From Streptacidiphilus sp041262525 (GTDB lineage Bacteria; Actinomycetota; Actinomycetes; Streptomycetales; Streptomycetaceae), in NCBI RefSeq assembly GCF_041262525.1, contig NZ_JBGCCK010000015.1:62001-126000 (forward strand): a DNA stretch of 64,000 nucleotides, written 5' to 3'. Shown one piece after another: positions 23,699 to 32,540 of this stretch. Position 1 is the stretch's first letter. Every line of letters begins with the position of its first letter. Below the pieces are notes generated by a model. That model saw nothing but the letters and a program-made list of their open reading frames with translations, did not search any database and was not told the DNA's origin. A program made the position numbers and the translations under genes.

Positions 23699-24600
23699 CG
23701 ACACTTCAGTCCCCGCCCGCCGCACCCTCCGCTGTCACCGCGTCGCCGCGCCGGAGCGCGCCGGTCGCCCCGGCCCGCTGGCTCACGCTCGGCGTGCTCG
23801 GGATCGCCTCGGTCTACTTCCTCGCGCCGGTCTGGTGGCTGGTGGTCTCCAGCACCAAGACCAACTCCGCACTGTTCAGCGGCAGCGGCTTCTGGTTCGG
23901 CGGCAAGTTCGCGCTGGCGGCCAACCTGCAGGAGGTCTTCACCCGTCAGGGCGGGATCTACCCGCGCTGGCTGCTCAACACCGCCCTCTACGCGGTCGGC
24001 GGCGCGGCCGTCAGCACCATGGTCTCCGCCCTGGCGGGCTACGCGCTCGCCAAGTACGCGTTCCGGGGGCGGGAGTTCGTCTTCAACGTGGTGCTCGCGG
24101 CCGTCCTGGTGCCCGCGCCGCTGCTGGCGATCCCGCTCTATCTGCTCTTCTCGCCGGTCCACCTGGTCAACACCTACTGGGGCGTGCTGATCCCGAGCAT
24201 GGTCAGCCCGTTCGGGGTCTACCTCTCCCGGATCTACGCCGCCGCGTCCGTACCGGACGAGCTCCTGGAGGCCGGACGGATGGACGGCGCGGGGGAGGTG
24301 CGGATCTTCGCGACCATCGCGCTGCGGCTGATGTCGCCCGCGCTGGTCACGGTCTTCCTCTTCCAGTTCGTCGGGATCTGGTCCAACTACCTGCTGCCCG
24401 CGCTGATGCTCGCCGACGACAAGCTCCAGCCGGTCACCGTCGGCCTGGTCGGCTGGCAGGCGCAGCGCGGCATCGGTGACGCGGTGCCGTTCAACATCGT
24501 GATCACGGCTGCGGCGGTCTCGGTGGTCCCGCTCGTCGTGATGTTCCTGTCGCTGCAACGGTTCTGGCGCTCCGGCCTGATGGCCGGCAGTACCAAGTGA
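23695..24600 (+). CDS. Sugar ABC transporter permease (MalG-like)
   Basis: 301 residues from GTG 23695 (GTGA overlap). Six helices and the EAA loop (LLEAGRMDGAGEVRIFATIA) mark the second channel subunit. The ~35-residue N-terminal tail is Pro/Ala-rich and cytoplasmic. The operon continues 26 bp later into the putative glycosidase gene, implying that the imported sugar is hydrolysed by that enzyme. Confidence 0.93.
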   Translation: MTTLQSPPAAPSAVTASPRRSAPVAPARWLTLGVLGIASVYFLAPVWWLVVSSTKTNSALFSGSGFWFGGKFALAANLQEVFTRQGGIYPRWLLNTALYAVGGAAVSTMVSALAGYALAKYAFRGREFVFNVVLAAVLVPAPLLAIPLYLLFSPVHLVNTYWGVLIPSMVSPFGVYLSRIYAAASVPDELLEAGRMDGAGEVRIFATIALRLMSPALVTVFLFQFVGIWSNYLLPALMLADDKLQPVTVGLVGWQAQRGIGDAVPFNIVITAAAVSVVPLVVMFLSLQRFWRSGLMAGSTK

Positions 24601-24626
24601 AAGCGCGTCAAGTGAAAGGGAGTGGC

Positions 24627-26603
24627 ATGCCCGCCCGCTACCACCTCAGGTTCCAGATCCACGCCGACCCCGACCCCGCCCGGGTCGCCGCCGACGCGGC
24701 GGAGCTCGTCAGAGTCTGCGAGCAGGCCGGGGTGGACGAGGTCGTGCTGCTCACCGGCGCGGAGGAGGCATTCACCGGCCACCTCGTCGGCGCCGAGGAG
24801 GACGCCTGGTTTGCGGCGACCGCGCTCGCGCACGCCGCGCTGACGGCCGCCGGGCTCGCGGTCAGCCTCAACCCCTGGGTCACCGTCGGCCACGCCGACC
24901 GGGGACGGCACGGGACGCTGGAGAAGCTCGGCTTCGCGCCGATGGTCTCGCCGTACGGAGAGGTCGCCGCAGCGCAGGCCTCCTTCGCCTGCCCGAACTG
25001 GCAGCAGTGGATCGTCGCCCATTACGGGCGCTTCGCCGAACTCGGCTTCCGGGTGCTGTGGTTGGAGGACGACTTCCGCTACCACAACCACGCGCCGCTG
25101 CGCTGGGGCGGCGGCTTCGAGCCGCTCATGCTGGAGCGGTTCGCGGCCCTGGTGGGGCGGGAGGTCGAGCGGGAGGAGCTGGTCGCCGCGCTCACCGCGC
25201 CCGGCCCGCCGCACCCGTGGCGCGCCCAGCTGCAACAGGTCTGGCGCGACGCCCAGTTGGAGGTCGCGCGGGCGCTCGCGGCGGAGGTCGCCCGGCGCTC
25301 GGGCGGGCGCTCACGGCTGGGCCTGATGAGCTCGGGCCTTGACGCGGCGTCCGTGGAGGGCCGCGACTGGCAGGCGCTCTTCGACGCCCTCGCGATCGGC
25401 GGCCACGCGGTCCAGCGGCCGCACTTCACCCCCTACAGCGACACACCTGGACGCGAGTTGAGCCGCCAGATCTGGGCGCTGGAGCTGCAACGGGCGCTGC
25501 GTCCGGCGTGGGCGACGAGCGAGCCGGAGATCGAGAACTGGCCGCACACCGCCTGGTCCAAGTCCGACACCCAGACGTGGTCGGAGCTGACTGCCGCCCA
25601 ACTCGCCGGCTCGGACGCGCTGTTGCTCAACGTCCATCCGATGAACGGCCGCCGCGCCGAGCGCTTCCCGCGCGTCACCACGTTGCTGCAACGCTCGCGT
25701 CCCGCGCTGGACTGGCTGGCCGAGCGCTACGACCGCGAGCAGACGACGGTCGGTGTCGGCCTCCCGTTCAAGCAGGACGCGGCCGCGCACGTGCGCAGCA
25801 CGGGCGACTCGCTGCACTCCCTGGGCGTCGACCCGGGCCCGGCGGCTGACCTGCTGCTCCGCTACGGCGTCCCGGTCACGGCCGCGCCAGGCGCGCCGGT
25901 GCAGGCGCTGTTCGGGCAACTGGCCTGGGCCTTCGACGACGACGAGATGTCGGCGCTGCTGAGCGGCGGGCTGCTGCTCGACGGTGTGGCGGCGGAGGCG
26001 CTGACCCGGCGCGGCTTCGGCCCGCTGCTGGGCCTGGACGCGGTCGAGCTCGTCGAGCGCGAGCAGCGGGACTCGCCCGAGATCTACGCCGAGGAGCACG
26101 TCCTCATCGAGGCAGGGGAGGCGCTCAGCGTCAACGTGCAGCCGGCCCTCGCCCGGCTCACTCCGGGCCCCGACACCGAGGTCTGGACCGAGGTCCGGAC
26201 GCCGGACGGCCTGCCGTGGGGCGCAGGCCGGACGGCGTTCCGCAACCGCCTCGGAGGCCGCGTCGCGGTCCTGGCCGCCACCGCGCCCGAGCTGCTGCCC
26301 TACGACGACGCGGGGCAGCGGCTGATCCACCGTGCGGTGCGCTTCCTGGAAGGCGAGCACCCCGCGCTGCCGCTGATCACCGGCGGGCCGATGCTCATCC
26401 CGCACGTCTCCCGCTGCGACGGCGTGACCCGCCTCGCTGTCGCCAACGGCAGCGCGGACTCGGCTCGGCCGGTCGTCCACCTCCCCGGCGGCGGCCCGAC
26501 GGACGCGCGCGCCGCGCTGCTGGCGCCGCTGGCCGAGCCGGCGGACTGCCTCGGCGTGGAGACGGAGCTGCCGCATCGCGGCTGGCTGGTCCTCGAGTGG
26601 TGA
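24627..26603 (+). CDS. Putative glycoside hydrolase, GH42-like layout, family unassigned
   Basis: 658 residues from ATG 24627 (AAAGGGAG upstream). It has no signal peptide, so it is cytoplasmic. The N-terminal ~370 residues look like a TIM barrel (FQIHADPDPARVAADAAELV; RVLWLEDDFRYHNHAPLRWG; RPAWATSEPEIENWPHTAWS). Candidate catalytic acids are in WLEDDFR and SEPEIEN. The middle (~390-480) resembles a beta-galactosidase trimerisation domain (ALLSGGLLLDGVAAEALTRR), followed by a C-terminal beta domain. This order matches GH42 beta-galactosidases, but the barrel is divergent and I cannot assign a family. The last gene of the ROK-controlled importer operon, so it probably cleaves the imported glycoside. 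Confidence 0.6.
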   Translation: MPARYHLRFQIHADPDPARVAADAAELVRVCEQAGVDEVVLLTGAEEAFTGHLVGAEEDAWFAATALAHAALTAAGLAVSLNPWVTVGHADRGRHGTLEKLGFAPMVSPYGEVAAAQASFACPNWQQWIVAHYGRFAELGFRVLWLEDDFRYHNHAPLRWGGGFEPLMLERFAALVGREVEREELVAALTAPGPPHPWRAQLQQVWRDAQLEVARALAAEVARRSGGRSRLGLMSSGLDAASVEGRDWQALFDALAIGGHAVQRPHFTPYSDTPGRELSRQIWALELQRALRPAWATSEPEIENWPHTAWSKSDTQTWSELTAAQLAGSDALLLNVHPMNGRRAERFPRVTTLLQRSRPALDWLAERYDREQTTVGVGLPFKQDAAAHVRSTGDSLHSLGVDPGPAADLLLRYGVPVTAAPGAPVQALFGQLAWAFDDDEMSALLSGGLLLDGVAAEALTRRGFGPLLGLDAVELVEREQRDSPEIYAEEHVLIEAGEALSVNVQPALARLTPGPDTEVWTEVRTPDGLPWGAGRTAFRNRLGGRVAVLAATAPELLPYDDAGQRLIHRAVRFLEGEHPALPLITGGPMLIPHVSRCDGVTRLAVANGSADSARPVVHLPGGGPTDARAALLAPLAEPADCLGVETELPHRGWLVLEW

Positions 26604-26619
26604 GCCATAGGATCGGGGC

Positions 26620-27174
26620 ATGTCGCTGCCGCACGCCATCCTCACCGCGCTCCTGGAGAAGCCGTCCTCGGGGCTTGAGCTGACGCGGCGCTTCGACAAG
26701 TCGATCGGGTTCTTCTGGGCGGCCACGCACCAGCAGATCTACCGGGAGCTGGGCAAGCTGGAGCAGTCCGGACTGATCCGCGCGATCCCCGGGCCTCCCG
26801 CGCAGGGGCGGCGCAAGGAGTACGAGGTGCTGCCGAGCGGCCGTGAGGAGCTCGCGGCCTGGGTGGCGCGCAGCGACGAGCCCCGGGCGCTGCGCGATCC
26901 GCTGGCGCTGCGGCTGCGGGCGGCGGCGATGGTCGGGGTGGGGGAGGGCAGCCTGGGGGCCGAGGTGCGGCGTCACCTCGGGCTCCATGTCGCTCAGCTG
27001 GACGCGTACCGGGCGATGGAGACGCGGGACTTCCCCGACGGCAAACGGGATTCGGCGGAGGCGAAGCTGCAGCACCTGGTGCTCCAGGCAGGGATCGAGA
27101 TGGAGCGGTTCTGGACCGGGTGGCTGGAGCAGGTCGACGCGGTCGTGGCCGAACTGGAAGCTGAGCAGCCGTGA
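26620..27174 (+). CDS. PadR-family transcriptional regulator
   Basis: 184 residues. The N-terminal PadR winged helix is MSLPHAILTALLEKPSSGLE ... FFWAATHQQIYRELGKLEQS, and the C-terminal helical dimerisation domain contains RHLGLHVAQLDAYRAMETRD. The gene overlaps the following DUF1990 gene by GTGA, so they are coexpressed. The ligand and targets are unknown. The 16-bp gap after the glycosidase suggests partial readthrough from the sugar operon, but no functional link is evident. Confidence 0.9.
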   Translation: MSLPHAILTALLEKPSSGLELTRRFDKSIGFFWAATHQQIYRELGKLEQSGLIRAIPGPPAQGRRKEYEVLPSGREELAAWVARSDEPRALRDPLALRLRAAAMVGVGEGSLGAEVRRHLGLHVAQLDAYRAMETRDFPDGKRDSAEAKLQHLVLQAGIEMERFWTGWLEQVDAVVAELEAEQP

Positions 27175-27701
27175 CCGCCTTCACTTATCCGGAGGTCGGG
27201 GCGACCCGGGACCGGCCGCTGCCCGCCGGGTACGCGCACCTGCACCACCGCGTGCGCATCGGCCACGGCGAGGCGGCCTTCCTGGTGGCCGGTGACGCGC
27301 TGATGGAGTGGCGCATGCACCGCCGCATCCCCGTCGGGGTCGACGCCTCCACGCCGCGGGCTGAGGTCGGCACGCGGGTGCGGATCACGCTCGCGCTGGT
27401 GGTGCGCGCTCCCTGCCAGGTCGTCTGGGTGGTCTCGGCAGAGCCGGACCGGCGCGGCTGGGCCTACGGCACGCTGACCGGCCATCCCGAGTGCGGGGAG
27501 GAGGCGTTCATGGTGACGCGTGACGAAGGCGGCGACGTCTGGCTCGACGTCACCGCCTTCAGCAGGCCCGGCGGTCGGCTCGCGCGCGTGCTGGGCCCGC
27601 TGGTTCCCGTGTTCCAGCGCGCCTACGCCCGACGGTGCGGGCGGGTGCTGCGCGCGATGGTCACAGCTGCCGCGCCGGAGCCTGCTGGATGTGGAAGTTG
27701 A
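27171..27701 (+). CDS. DUF1990-family protein
   Basis: 176 residues with the DUF1990 pattern: FTYPEVGATRDRPLPAGYAH (the conserved YPEVGATR start), RIGHGEAAFLVAGDALMEWR, and GTLTGHPECGEEAFMV near residues 105-120. This family is a START/SRPBCC-like hydrophobic-pocket fold of unknown function. The GTG start is coupled to the PadR stop. Its last 41 bp overlap the 3' end of the convergent oxidoreductase gene. Confidence 0.85.
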   Translation: MTAFTYPEVGATRDRPLPAGYAHLHHRVRIGHGEAAFLVAGDALMEWRMHRRIPVGVDASTPRAEVGTRVRITLALVVRAPCQVVWVVSAEPDRRGWAYGTLTGHPECGEEAFMVTRDEGGDVWLDVTAFSRPGGRLARVLGPLVPVFQRAYARRCGRVLRAMVTAAAPEPAGCGS

Positions 27702-28362
27702 AGTCCGCGTGGCCCAGGCTGCCGTAGAGGCGCAGCCAGATCGGCAGCAGCATCTCCGAGCCGCGGGCGCTGGTGACGTCGCCGAGGTCGTAGACCTCCT
27801 CGGCCAACCAGCCGATGGAGACCAGCAGATCGGTCACGGTCTTCTTCGCGTCCGCGTCGTCGCCGGAGACGAAGACCGAGTGCGGGCCGGGGAGCGCCGA
27901 CGGGTTCACCATGAGGTGCGCGCTCATCGTGTTCAGGGCCTTGACCAGGCGGGCCTCGGGGAAGGCGCGCTGGATCGTCTCGGCCAGGCTGTCGGTGTTG
28001 ACCGGGTTGAGCGAGGGCGGGAATCCCTGGGAGAAGTCCAGGGGGTTGGCGACGTCGATCACGATCCGGCCCGCGAGGTTCGCGGCGCCGACCGCCTCCA
28101 GCGCGGGCACGCTGCCCGAGCCCGAGGTGGCGTTGACGTAGGCCTCGGCGAAGGCTCCGGCCTCGGCGTAGGGGACGAGGCGAACGGCGGGGTGCTCGGC
28201 CAGCCAGCCGGCGATCGGCGGGTTGCCGGCCGCGTCCAGCTCCTGGCGGGCGAGCGTGGCGGCGGGGTCGCGCGTGCCGATCACGACCTCGTGGCCGAGT
28301 GAGGACAGCTTTCCTGCGAGCGTGCGGCCGACGATGCCGGTGCCCAGGACGGCGAAGCGCAT
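27661..28362 (-). CDS. NADPH-dependent F420 reductase-type dinucleotide-binding protein
   Basis: 233 residues from ATG 28362 (MRFAVLGTGIVGRTLAGKLS). The Rossmann nucleotide loop is GTGIVGRTLAG, and VVIGTRDP supplies an Arg consistent with NADP(H). Later blocks (IVIDVANPLDF, RLVKALNTMSAHLMV, VFVSGDDADAKK) match the Fno/YedF-like F420:NADPH oxidoreductase family common in actinomycetes. Many members have lost F420 specificity, so the substrate is uncertain. ATGTACGGAAG upstream gives a modest ribosome site. The 3' end overlaps the convergent DUF1990 gene. Confidence 0.8.
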   Translation of the reverse strand: MRFAVLGTGIVGRTLAGKLSSLGHEVVIGTRDPAATLARQELDAAGNPPIAGWLAEHPAVRLVPYAEAGAFAEAYVNATSGSGSVPALEAVGAANLAGRIVIDVANPLDFSQGFPPSLNPVNTDSLAETIQRAFPEARLVKALNTMSAHLMVNPSALPGPHSVFVSGDDADAKKTVTDLLVSIGWLAEEVYDLGDVTSARGSEMLLPIWLRLYGSLGHADFNFHIQQAPARQL

Positions 28363-28532
28363 GTACGGAAGTCCTTTCGATGACAAGGGCGTTGACGCGG
28401 GGTTCGCGTCACCGGCCCGAAGCCGGCGGGCCCTTCATCGGGAATCTAACCCGCGCCGGTGATCGATCTGTTCCCGAACCGGGATCAAATCGCGTGTCGT
28501 CGCGGTCCCGTTCACTGGCAGCATCTGCCCGC

Positions 28533-29123
28533 GTGACTCTTCCTCTCACCATCGACACCGACGCCTACGAGGCCGGATTCGGCTGGAACGGCCGACAGGT
28601 CGTCAGTCTGGTCTCCGGCCTCTTCCTGCTGCTGGTCGGTGTAGTGCTGGCGCTGGGCGCCCCCACCACGACCTCCCGATTCTTCGGTGTCATCTGCGTA
28701 CTCTTCGCCCTGTTCCTCCTCACCATCCAGTCGATCATCGGCTTCAGCCGCAAGACCGCGATCCGGATCGACGAGATGGGGGTCCTGCTCGGCGGCAGCC
28801 CGCTGCGGTACGCCGCCACCACCGCGTTCGTCCCGTGGTCGGACGTCGTGGCGGTCGAGCTCTGGATCCAGCAGGTCGGACTGTGGCGCAAGATCCACTA
28901 CGTCGGCCTGCACCGGGTCCCCGGCGCACCGCCACTGAACGGCGCGCAGACCAACCGGGCCGCGCTGGCCGTGGCGAAGTCGCTGACCGAGAAGAGTGCG
29001 GAGCTGATCGGCGCGAGCCGGGCCACAGTCGGGTGGAAGTTCGACGCCAGGGAGATGCTCTCGACGGTCCAGCGCCTCGCCCCCCAGGTGCAGATCTACG
29101 TGGATCCCGACTTCAAGCTCTGA
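28533..29123 (+). CDS. Two-helix membrane protein of unknown function
   Basis: 196 residues from GTG 28533. Two adjacent membrane helices (VVSLVSGLFLLLVGVVLALG and FFGVICVLFALFLLTIQSII) are followed by a soluble domain (TAIRIDEMGVLLGGSPLRYA ... VPWSDVVAVELW). That domain resembles the PH-like 'bPH' domains attached to membrane helices in many actinobacterial proteins: beta strands, then an amphipathic helix ending in a short acidic tail. I infer a PH-like fold only from pattern. The gene stands alone, divergent from the F420-type reductase. Confidence 0.65.
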   Translation: MTLPLTIDTDAYEAGFGWNGRQVVSLVSGLFLLLVGVVLALGAPTTTSRFFGVICVLFALFLLTIQSIIGFSRKTAIRIDEMGVLLGGSPLRYAATTAFVPWSDVVAVELWIQQVGLWRKIHYVGLHRVPGAPPLNGAQTNRAALAVAKSLTEKSAELIGASRATVGWKFDAREMLSTVQRLAPQVQIYVDPDFKL

Positions 29124-29189
29124 CCCCGAGCAGCGGGCCGCGCGCGCCGGTTGGACAGCGGTGCGGGGCGCGCAGCAAACTCGCTGGCC

Positions 29190-30185
29190 ATGAGCACCCG
29201 GTCCATGAGCACGCCCGTCAGTCCTGGCTACGTCGCGGCGATCGACATCGGCGGCACGAAGGTCGCGGGCGGGCTGGTCGGGGCGGACGGCGCGCTGCAC
29301 CACCAGGTGGAGCGTCCGACCCGGGCGGGTTCGGGCGATGCCGACGAGGTCTTCGCGGCGGTGGCCGAGGTCGTCGCGCTGCTCGCGGCGGATCCGCGCT
29401 GGGCGGACGTGGACCGGGTGGGCGTCGGCAGCGCCGGTCCCGTGGATATCGCGCTCGGCACCGTGAGCCCGGTCAACATCGGGGCGTGGCGCGACTTCCC
29501 GATCGTCGAGCGGGTGCGCGGGCTGCCGGAGGTCGGCGGCCTGCTGACGGTCCTCGGCGGCGACGCGGTCGCCATGACGGCAGCCGAGCACTGGCGCGGC
29601 GCCGCGCGCGGCTTCGCGAACGCCCTCTGCCTGGTCGTCTCGACCGGGGTGGGCGCGGGCCTGGTCCTGAACGGCCAGGTCTACCCGGGCCCGACCGGCA
29701 ACGCGGGGCACCTCGGTCACATCACGGTGGACCTGGACGGCGAGCCCTGCCCGTGCGGCTCGCGCGGCTGCCTGGAGCGGATGGCGAGCGGCACGGCGAT
29801 CGCGTCCTGGGCCCGAGCCCAGGGCTGGCGGCCGTCCGCCTCTCCCGCCTCTCCCGCCGACGCGTCGACCGCGGCTGACGCCTCGGCAGCGGCGGTCGCG
29901 GCGGCGGCGCGCGAAGGCGACCCGATCGCGACGGCGGCCTTCGACCGGGCGGGACGCGCGCTCGCGGCGGGCATCGCGGCCACGGCGACCCTGGTCGAGC
30001 TGGACGTCGCGGTCCTGGGCGGGGGAGTGCTGCGGGCCGGCGAGCTGCTGCTGGCGCCGCTGAGGCGGCATCTGACGGCCTATGCGACGCTCCCGTTCAC
30101 CCGGCACCTCGCCGTCCGCGCGGCGGAGCTGGGCACGGACGCGGGCTTGATCGGCGCGGCGGCCCTGGCCCTGGCCCAGAGCTGA
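29190..30185 (+). CDS. ROK-family sugar kinase (glucokinase-like)
   Basis: 331 residues from ATG 29190 (29205 is a close second). ATP-binding motif AAIDIGGTKVAGGLVG, catalytic region GDAVAMTAAEHWRGAARGFA, sugar loop STGVGAGLVLNGQVYPGPTG and the ROK zinc signature GHITVDLDGEPCPCGSRGCL are intact. No helix-turn-helix is present, so it is an enzyme rather than a repressor. It likely phosphorylates glucose, N-acetylglucosamine or N-acetylmannosamine. It is not adjacent to a transporter, so the substrate cannot be narrowed further. Confidence 0.9.
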   Translation: MSTRSMSTPVSPGYVAAIDIGGTKVAGGLVGADGALHHQVERPTRAGSGDADEVFAAVAEVVALLAADPRWADVDRVGVGSAGPVDIALGTVSPVNIGAWRDFPIVERVRGLPEVGGLLTVLGGDAVAMTAAEHWRGAARGFANALCLVVSTGVGAGLVLNGQVYPGPTGNAGHLGHITVDLDGEPCPCGSRGCLERMASGTAIASWARAQGWRPSASPASPADASTAADASAAAVAAAAREGDPIATAAFDRAGRALAAGIAATATLVELDVAVLGGGVLRAGELLLAPLRRHLTAYATLPFTRHLAVRAAELGTDAGLIGAAALALAQS

Positions 30186-30253
30186 CGACTGATCGGTTCT
30201 GCGGCATCGCCGTTGTATGTCATATCAGGCGTAAATGGGCCATATGGCATCTA

Positions 30254-31939
30254 ATGATCTCCATGAGTCTGCTGCGAGAGAACGCCGTCCTCGCCCTCTT
30301 CACCTGTCTCGCTCTCGGCTACATCGTGGGCAAGCTGCGCGTCGGGCCCATCACCCTGGGCGGCATCTGCGGCACCCTGATCGTGTCGATGCTGCTCGGC
30401 GCGCAGAAGGTGAGCGTCAACTCCGACGTCAAGAACGTGGCGTTCGCTCTCTTCATCTTCTCCCTCGGTTACATGGCCGGGCCTCAGTTCTTCGCCAACC
30501 TCAACGCCAAGGGCCTGCGCTTCGGGGTGCTCTGCCTGATGGAGGCCGTCGTCGTCATCGGCCTGGCGATCGCCTTCGCGACCGGCTTCAACCTCGACAC
30601 CGGGACCGCCTCGGGCATCCTCGCCGGATCCGCGACCGAGTCGGCCGTCGTCGGCACCGCGCAGGACGCCATCGCCAAGCTGCCCGGCATCACTTCGCAG
30701 CAGGTGACCGAGCTCCAGGGTCATGTCGCCACCGCGTACTCGGTCTGCTACCTCTTCGGCCTGATCAGCATCGTCATGCTGACGAGCCAGATCTTTCCGC
30801 TGATCATGCGGATCAAGCTGGCCGACGCCAGCCGCGAGATCTGGGAGCGGATGCGCGGCGACGACCCGTCGCTGGAGGCGGACGAGCAGGCCGCGCTGCC
30901 GTCGCTGGTCGGCCGGACCTACTTCGTCTCGCAGGGCGAGGGCAGCACGCTGCGGCAGCTGGAGGACGCGGCGGACCGGCAGGTGACGGTCGAGGGGGTG
31001 GTCCGCGGCACCAGGGTGATGAAGGTGGCGCCGGACCTCCGCCTCCAGCGCGGCGACCGGGTGCTCGTCGTCGGGCGGCGCGCCGCCGTCATGGACACCG
31101 GCCACGAGCTGGGCCCGGAGACGCCGGGTGTGCCGGGTCTGGACAGCCCGCTCGCGGTCAAGCAGGTCGTGGTCACGCAGAAGGCCGTCAGCGGGAAGAC
31201 GCTGGGCGCGCTGAAGGCGGACGTCGCCGACGGCGTGTTCTTCACGGACGTCGAGCGGGTCGACCACCACCTGCCCGTTTCCGCCGAGACCGAGCTGCAC
31301 ACCGGTGACAGCGTCACCGTCGTGGGCGCCCGCTCGCGGGTGGAGGCCTTCGCCGCCAAGGTCGGCGCCACGGTCCGTCAGGATGCCGCCGACTACATCT
31401 ACATCAGCATCGGCATCTGCCTGGGCGTGCTGCTCGGCATGGTGAACGTCAAGCTGGGCTCGGCGAACCTGACCCTCGGCACCGGCGGCGGCTGCCTGAT
31501 CTCGGGCCTGATCTTCGGCTGGCTGCGGGCGCAGCGTCCGACCTTCGGCGCCTACCCGCCGGTCGCCGCGCAGACGGCGAAGGACCTCGGGCTCTCGGTC
31601 TTCATCGCGGTCACCGGCATGGCGGCAGGCCCGGACGCCGGGCCGCTGCTCAAGCAGTACCCGCTGCTGCTGCCGCTGGCCGGCATCACGATGGTGGTCG
31701 TCCCGGCCTTCCTCGGGCTCTTCATCGGCCGCAGGTTCCTGAAGATCGAGAAGCCGATCCTGATCGGGGCCATCGCCGGTCAGCAGTGCAGCACCCCGGC
31801 CATCACGGCGGTGACCAACGTCGCGCAGAGCAGCGTGCCGATGCTCGGCTACACGATCACCTACACGCTGTCGAACTTCCTGCTGCCGCTGACCGGGCCG
31901 CTGCTGGTCGGCATGCTCGGCCTGCGGATGGGCGGCTGA
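30254..31939 (+). CDS. AspT/YidE-YbjL-family (AAEx) membrane exchanger
   Basis: 561 residues (a second ATG at 30263 is possible). Two five-helix AspT-type membrane domains flank a ~180-residue hydrophilic centre with two RCK_C/TrkA-C-like modules (VEGVVRGTRVMKVAPDLRLQ ... GDRVLVVG; TGDSVTVVGARSRVEAFAAK). Conserved re-entrant motifs GSATESAVVGTAQ and AGQQCSTPAITAV match the aspartate:alanine antiporter family. No decarboxylase is adjacent, so the substrate is unknown. The upstream 68 bp are AT-rich for this genome and contain an imperfect inverted repeat (ATGTCATAT ... ATATGGCAT), a candidate operator. No ribosome site is evident. Confidence 0.88.
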   Translation: MISMSLLRENAVLALFTCLALGYIVGKLRVGPITLGGICGTLIVSMLLGAQKVSVNSDVKNVAFALFIFSLGYMAGPQFFANLNAKGLRFGVLCLMEAVVVIGLAIAFATGFNLDTGTASGILAGSATESAVVGTAQDAIAKLPGITSQQVTELQGHVATAYSVCYLFGLISIVMLTSQIFPLIMRIKLADASREIWERMRGDDPSLEADEQAALPSLVGRTYFVSQGEGSTLRQLEDAADRQVTVEGVVRGTRVMKVAPDLRLQRGDRVLVVGRRAAVMDTGHELGPETPGVPGLDSPLAVKQVVVTQKAVSGKTLGALKADVADGVFFTDVERVDHHLPVSAETELHTGDSVTVVGARSRVEAFAAKVGATVRQDAADYIYISIGICLGVLLGMVNVKLGSANLTLGTGGGCLISGLIFGWLRAQRPTFGAYPPVAAQTAKDLGLSVFIAVTGMAAGPDAGPLLKQYPLLLPLAGITMVVVPAFLGLFIGRRFLKIEKPILIGAIAGQQCSTPAITAVTNVAQSSVPMLGYTITYTLSNFLLPLTGPLLVGMLGLRMGG

Positions 31940-31997
31940 GCGGGCCGGGCGGCGGCCGCGGCGGGAGTTGTCGTACCCGGCCGCTACAGTCCGGGGT

Positions 31998-32540
31998 ATG
32001 GAGACGCAGGCCTACTGGGTGACGGTGCCCTCGCCGCTGCCCACCGGGCCGATCAGGGTCGCGGTGACGGAGCGAGGCGTGGCGGGTGCCTCGTTCTGGC
32101 ACGACGCCTTGCCCGGCGAGCCCTGCGCGGCGGGGGACGAGCGGGCGGCCAGGGTCGCCGCCCGGCTGGGGGAGTACTTCGCCGGCCGCCGCCGCGCCTT
32201 CGAGCTGCCGCTCGACTGGAGCGGCACCGAGGGCGTCCAGCGCCAGGTGCTGCAAACGCTGGAACGCACGGTCGGCTACGGGCAGACGATCACGTATGGG
32301 GAGCTCGCCTCCCGCAGCGGAGCGTTCGAGAACGAGGTGGAGCAGCATCTGGCCGCCCGGGCGGTCGGTCAGCTCATGGGGTCGAACCCCTTGTTCCTGC
32401 TGGTGCCCTGTCATCGTGTGGTCGCCGCGGACGGCCTGGGCGGATTCTTCGGGGGTGAGCTGGGGTTGGACGTGAAGCGCTGGCTGCTGACGCTGGAGGG
32501 CGTGCTGCCGCCGACGCTGGACTGGGACGGCCCAGCGTGA
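31998..32540 (+). CDS. ogt: Methylated-DNA--protein-cysteine S-methyltransferase
   Basis: 180 residues from ATG 31998. The active-site motif is LVPCHRVVAADG with acceptor Cys138. The HTH used to flip out the base is QTITYGELASRSG. A suicidal repair protein transferring alkyl groups from O6-alkylguanine to itself. One oddity: the segment after ELASRSG has an insertion (FENEVEQHLAARAVGQLMGS) relative to the usual xxxxAARAVGxA spacing, where GNP(F/I)PI is replaced by SNPLFLL. TACAGT 7 bases upstream could be a -10 for a leaderless message. The 3' 167 bp overlap the antisense end of the MFS gene. Confidence 0.88.
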   Translation: METQAYWVTVPSPLPTGPIRVAVTERGVAGASFWHDALPGEPCAAGDERAARVAARLGEYFAGRRRAFELPLDWSGTEGVQRQVLQTLERTVGYGQTITYGELASRSGAFENEVEQHLAARAVGQLMGSNPLFLLVPCHRVVAADGLGGFFGGELGLDVKRWLLTLEGVLPPTLDWDGPA

